From: Onchocerca volvulus
Taxonomy: Eukaryota > Nematoda > Chromadorea > Rhabditida > Onchocercidae
Direction of reading: 5' to 3'
NCBI GenBank assembly: GCA_000499405.2
Contig: HG738139.1
Coordinates: 3,748,713-3,812,712 of the forward strand
Length of the DNA: 64,000 nucleotides
Part shown: in pieces, positions 62,601 to 64,000 of the stretch
Layout of the letters: every line of letters begins with the position of its first letter
Numbering within the stretch: the stretch's first letter is position 1
The notes under the pieces: model-generated
Told to the model about the DNA's origin: nothing
The model's database searches: none
The model's input: the letters and a program-made list of their open reading frames with translations, nothing else
Position numbers and translations under genes: made by a program

Positions 62601-64000
62601 AAGTTGATTATTAGAAGTCACAATACAGCTAGCGAACAAAGTAACATTTAATGAAAATGCGCAATAGTGCATGTATCATTAATGCAGCGTATTCTATTTA
62701 CATTTCATGCCGAATTCCATGCTTTTACAGTCTTTTATTGTAGTGTTTTGAATATTCGATGTAATTTGCACTTATGAAGTAAGTAAATTAAAGAAAGATG
62801 TCGAATAGTCTGAATAGATGGTATTTTTCATGAGATTCTCCGATAAATTCAAATTTTCGTAAAATTTTCAAGTGCCATTGCACTGCGCATTTGCTGTTCA
62901 ACTTCACAAAATCATCATGTTCTTCATTCATTATTGTACATATATAATTGCAGGATATTACTGCATAAATTTTTCATGTGTATTACAGGTGCTGCGAAAT
63001 ACAGAATGTGAACAATTACAAACACATGTAAATGCATATTTGGATAACAAAATTGATGTACATTTTTTACTGGATGAGACGGATAAAAAGGTGGAACTGG
63101 AAGCGGAAAATAGTCGTCTCACGGATGAATTATCAAAGGTTACTTTGTCAGCTTCACTTGTTTTTACTTTTTTATTTTTATTTTTTTTCATTTTTTTTTT
63201 TTTTGTATTATCTTCTATAGGATATTTTTAATTTTGCTTGTTTAAAACTAAATTTTGTTAAAGAAGCAGAACATTGCGATTTCTTAAAACTCAATTTTTT
63301 TAGTAAATTTTTTGTGATTTTGCAAAGTTCATTGATTCCTGATATTTTGATAGTTTCCCCAAAACTTTTCGGAATCTATTATAGATCAAGGAAAGATTGC
63401 AAGTAGTGGAAGCTGATTATATAGCTCGTTTGGCACAACTGGATCGTCGTTTAAAGGAATTGAATGAAGAGAAAGAAAAACTTCTCAAAGAGCATAATTC
63501 CACATTAAGCACAATGAGACGAACATTAAGTGAGAAAGATAAAGCAAGTCGAGAACAACAAGCGAAATTGGAATCTAGAATACAGGAACTTGAAAGGATG
63601 CAAGCAAATATGAAAGGTATAGGAAAAACTTTTTTTTTTTTTTTGTTTTTTCAGAAAAATTAAAATCGAGAAGTTATTGGATATGCTGGTGCAATATTCT
63701 TTTTTGCATATCTGTATTTCTGTTGAATGATAAAAGCATATGAATTAAATTTTGCTGATTTAATAGATTTAAATTTACATACATTGGTTATTGAAGATGT
63801 TGCTTATGGAAACTCTTTTAGATGCCTGCGGATGTATTGAAGCTCGGTATCTCTTCTCTTCTATTGTTGCATTTAAAAAAGATTGAAATCACATGCGATA
63901 TTTATCAGTAATTTGATTATATCTGGTTTTATAAAAATTCATATTCATTAATTTGCAGCTGGTTTAATTGAAGCCAAAAAAGAACCTATATCAACGACAA
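53623..64000 (+). CDS. frl-1: FMNL/FRL-type formin, N-terminal half (runs off right edge)
   Basis: Actin-nucleating formin of the FMNL group. Exons in phase: 53623-53704, 58946-59136, 59604-59687, 60009-60089, 60477-60556, 60722-60814, 60948-61197, 61475-61551, 61816-61909, 62342-62530, 62989-63138, 63385-63616, 63959-64000+ (about 548 codons). GBD-FH3 blocks match FMNL1: [13 protein letters not shown] then [114 protein letters not shown] coiled coil (exon 12, rich in Glu, Lys and Leu heptads) precedes the FH1/FH2 region, which lies outside the window. Rho-family GTPases normally relieve autoinhibition through the GBD. The N-terminus starts MANN, so it lacks the MG N-myristoylation start of mammalian FMNLs. 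Between exons 4 and 5 the family has a few more residues, so a micro-exon could be missing. Intron 1 is 5.2 kb. Confidence 0.92.
54067..54125 (+). repeat. 27-bp hairpin with 5-nt loop in formin intron 1
   Basis: 54067-54093 pairs with 54099-54125 over 27 positions (25 Watson-Crick, 2 G-T in the transcribed strand) around the loop ATTCT. It begins TTGCTCTTACTTATTATT. No bulges. Confidence 0.88.
54625..54652. repeat. (TTA)n microsatellite in formin intron 1
   Basis: About nine TTA repeats. The minus-strand frame covering it gains a poly-Ile run and is not a gene. Confidence 0.9.
56205..56705. repeat. Near-identical tandem repeat, 131 + 185 + 185 bp
   Basis: Copies start with GGATATCAATTTCACATTG at 56205, 56336 and 56521. 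Copies 2 and 3 are 185 bp and appear almost identical. Copy 1 is 131 bp because it lacks the final 54-bp segment (TTTGTTTGTTTATT ... CCTCGAAA). The lack of divergence implies very recent or homogenised duplication. The repeated short frames ([14 protein letters not shown]) are by-products. Intronic in the formin gene. Confidence 0.95.

Overview
The window is nuclear DNA from a nematode, most likely a clade III (filarial or other spirurid-type) worm. The evidence is a very AT-rich background, long introns with poly-T acceptor tracts, phase-consistent GT-AG exon chains, candidate trans-splice acceptors just upstream of start codons, and proteins closest to animal families known from worms. The species call is inference. 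I saw no bacterial genes, operators, CRISPR or plasmid features.

Layout. (1) 428-1945, minus: 5' part of an unrecognised secreted protein gene that runs off the left edge. (2) 2.4-2.8 kb: divergent tandem repeat. (3) 5.4-7.4 kb: rearranged Helitron remains with decayed Rep sequence on the minus strand. (4) 8403-18357, plus: Spt6/EMB-5 transcription elongation factor, 31 exons, complete. One intron holds a G-rich tract next to a tRNA-Met-like pseudogene. (5) 18986-19216, minus: another Helitron coding fragment. (6) 21282-22905, plus: CHIC1/2-type palmitoylated cysteine-rich protein. (7) 26309-38401, plus: DLGAP/SAPAP (GKAP) scaffold protein. (8) 39883-43525, plus: Gemin8-like SMN-complex subunit with a third, internally deleted Helitron in intron 2. 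(9) 44336-46164, plus: RPA43/POLR1F-like RNA polymerase I subunit. (10) 46835-46907, minus: tRNA-Val(AAC). (11) 46.9-53.6 kb: gene-poor DNA with microsatellites, a degenerate minisatellite, a same-strand TACGTG cluster and a nuclear-receptor half-site cluster. (12) 53623 to the right edge, plus: N-terminal half (GBD-FH3 and coiled coil) of an FMNL/FRL-type formin.

For the five complete protein genes the exon lengths sum to whole codons, and the formin exons stay in phase to the window edge: emb-5 1514 aa, CHIC 161 aa, DLGAP 594 aa, Gemin8 210 aa, POLR1F 224 aa. The neighbours do not form one pathway. Three serve general gene expression (chromatin and elongation, snRNP assembly, rRNA transcription) and three serve cortex, synapse or membrane functions (CHIC, DLGAP, formin). 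I found no convincing new multi-gene system. The best leads are the Gemin8 orthologue, a Helitron family with matching 5' ends, possible alternative DLGAP exons that would separate the GKAP domain, several strong intronic hairpins and the TACGTG array. Protein assignments rest on remembered family sequences, not on searches.
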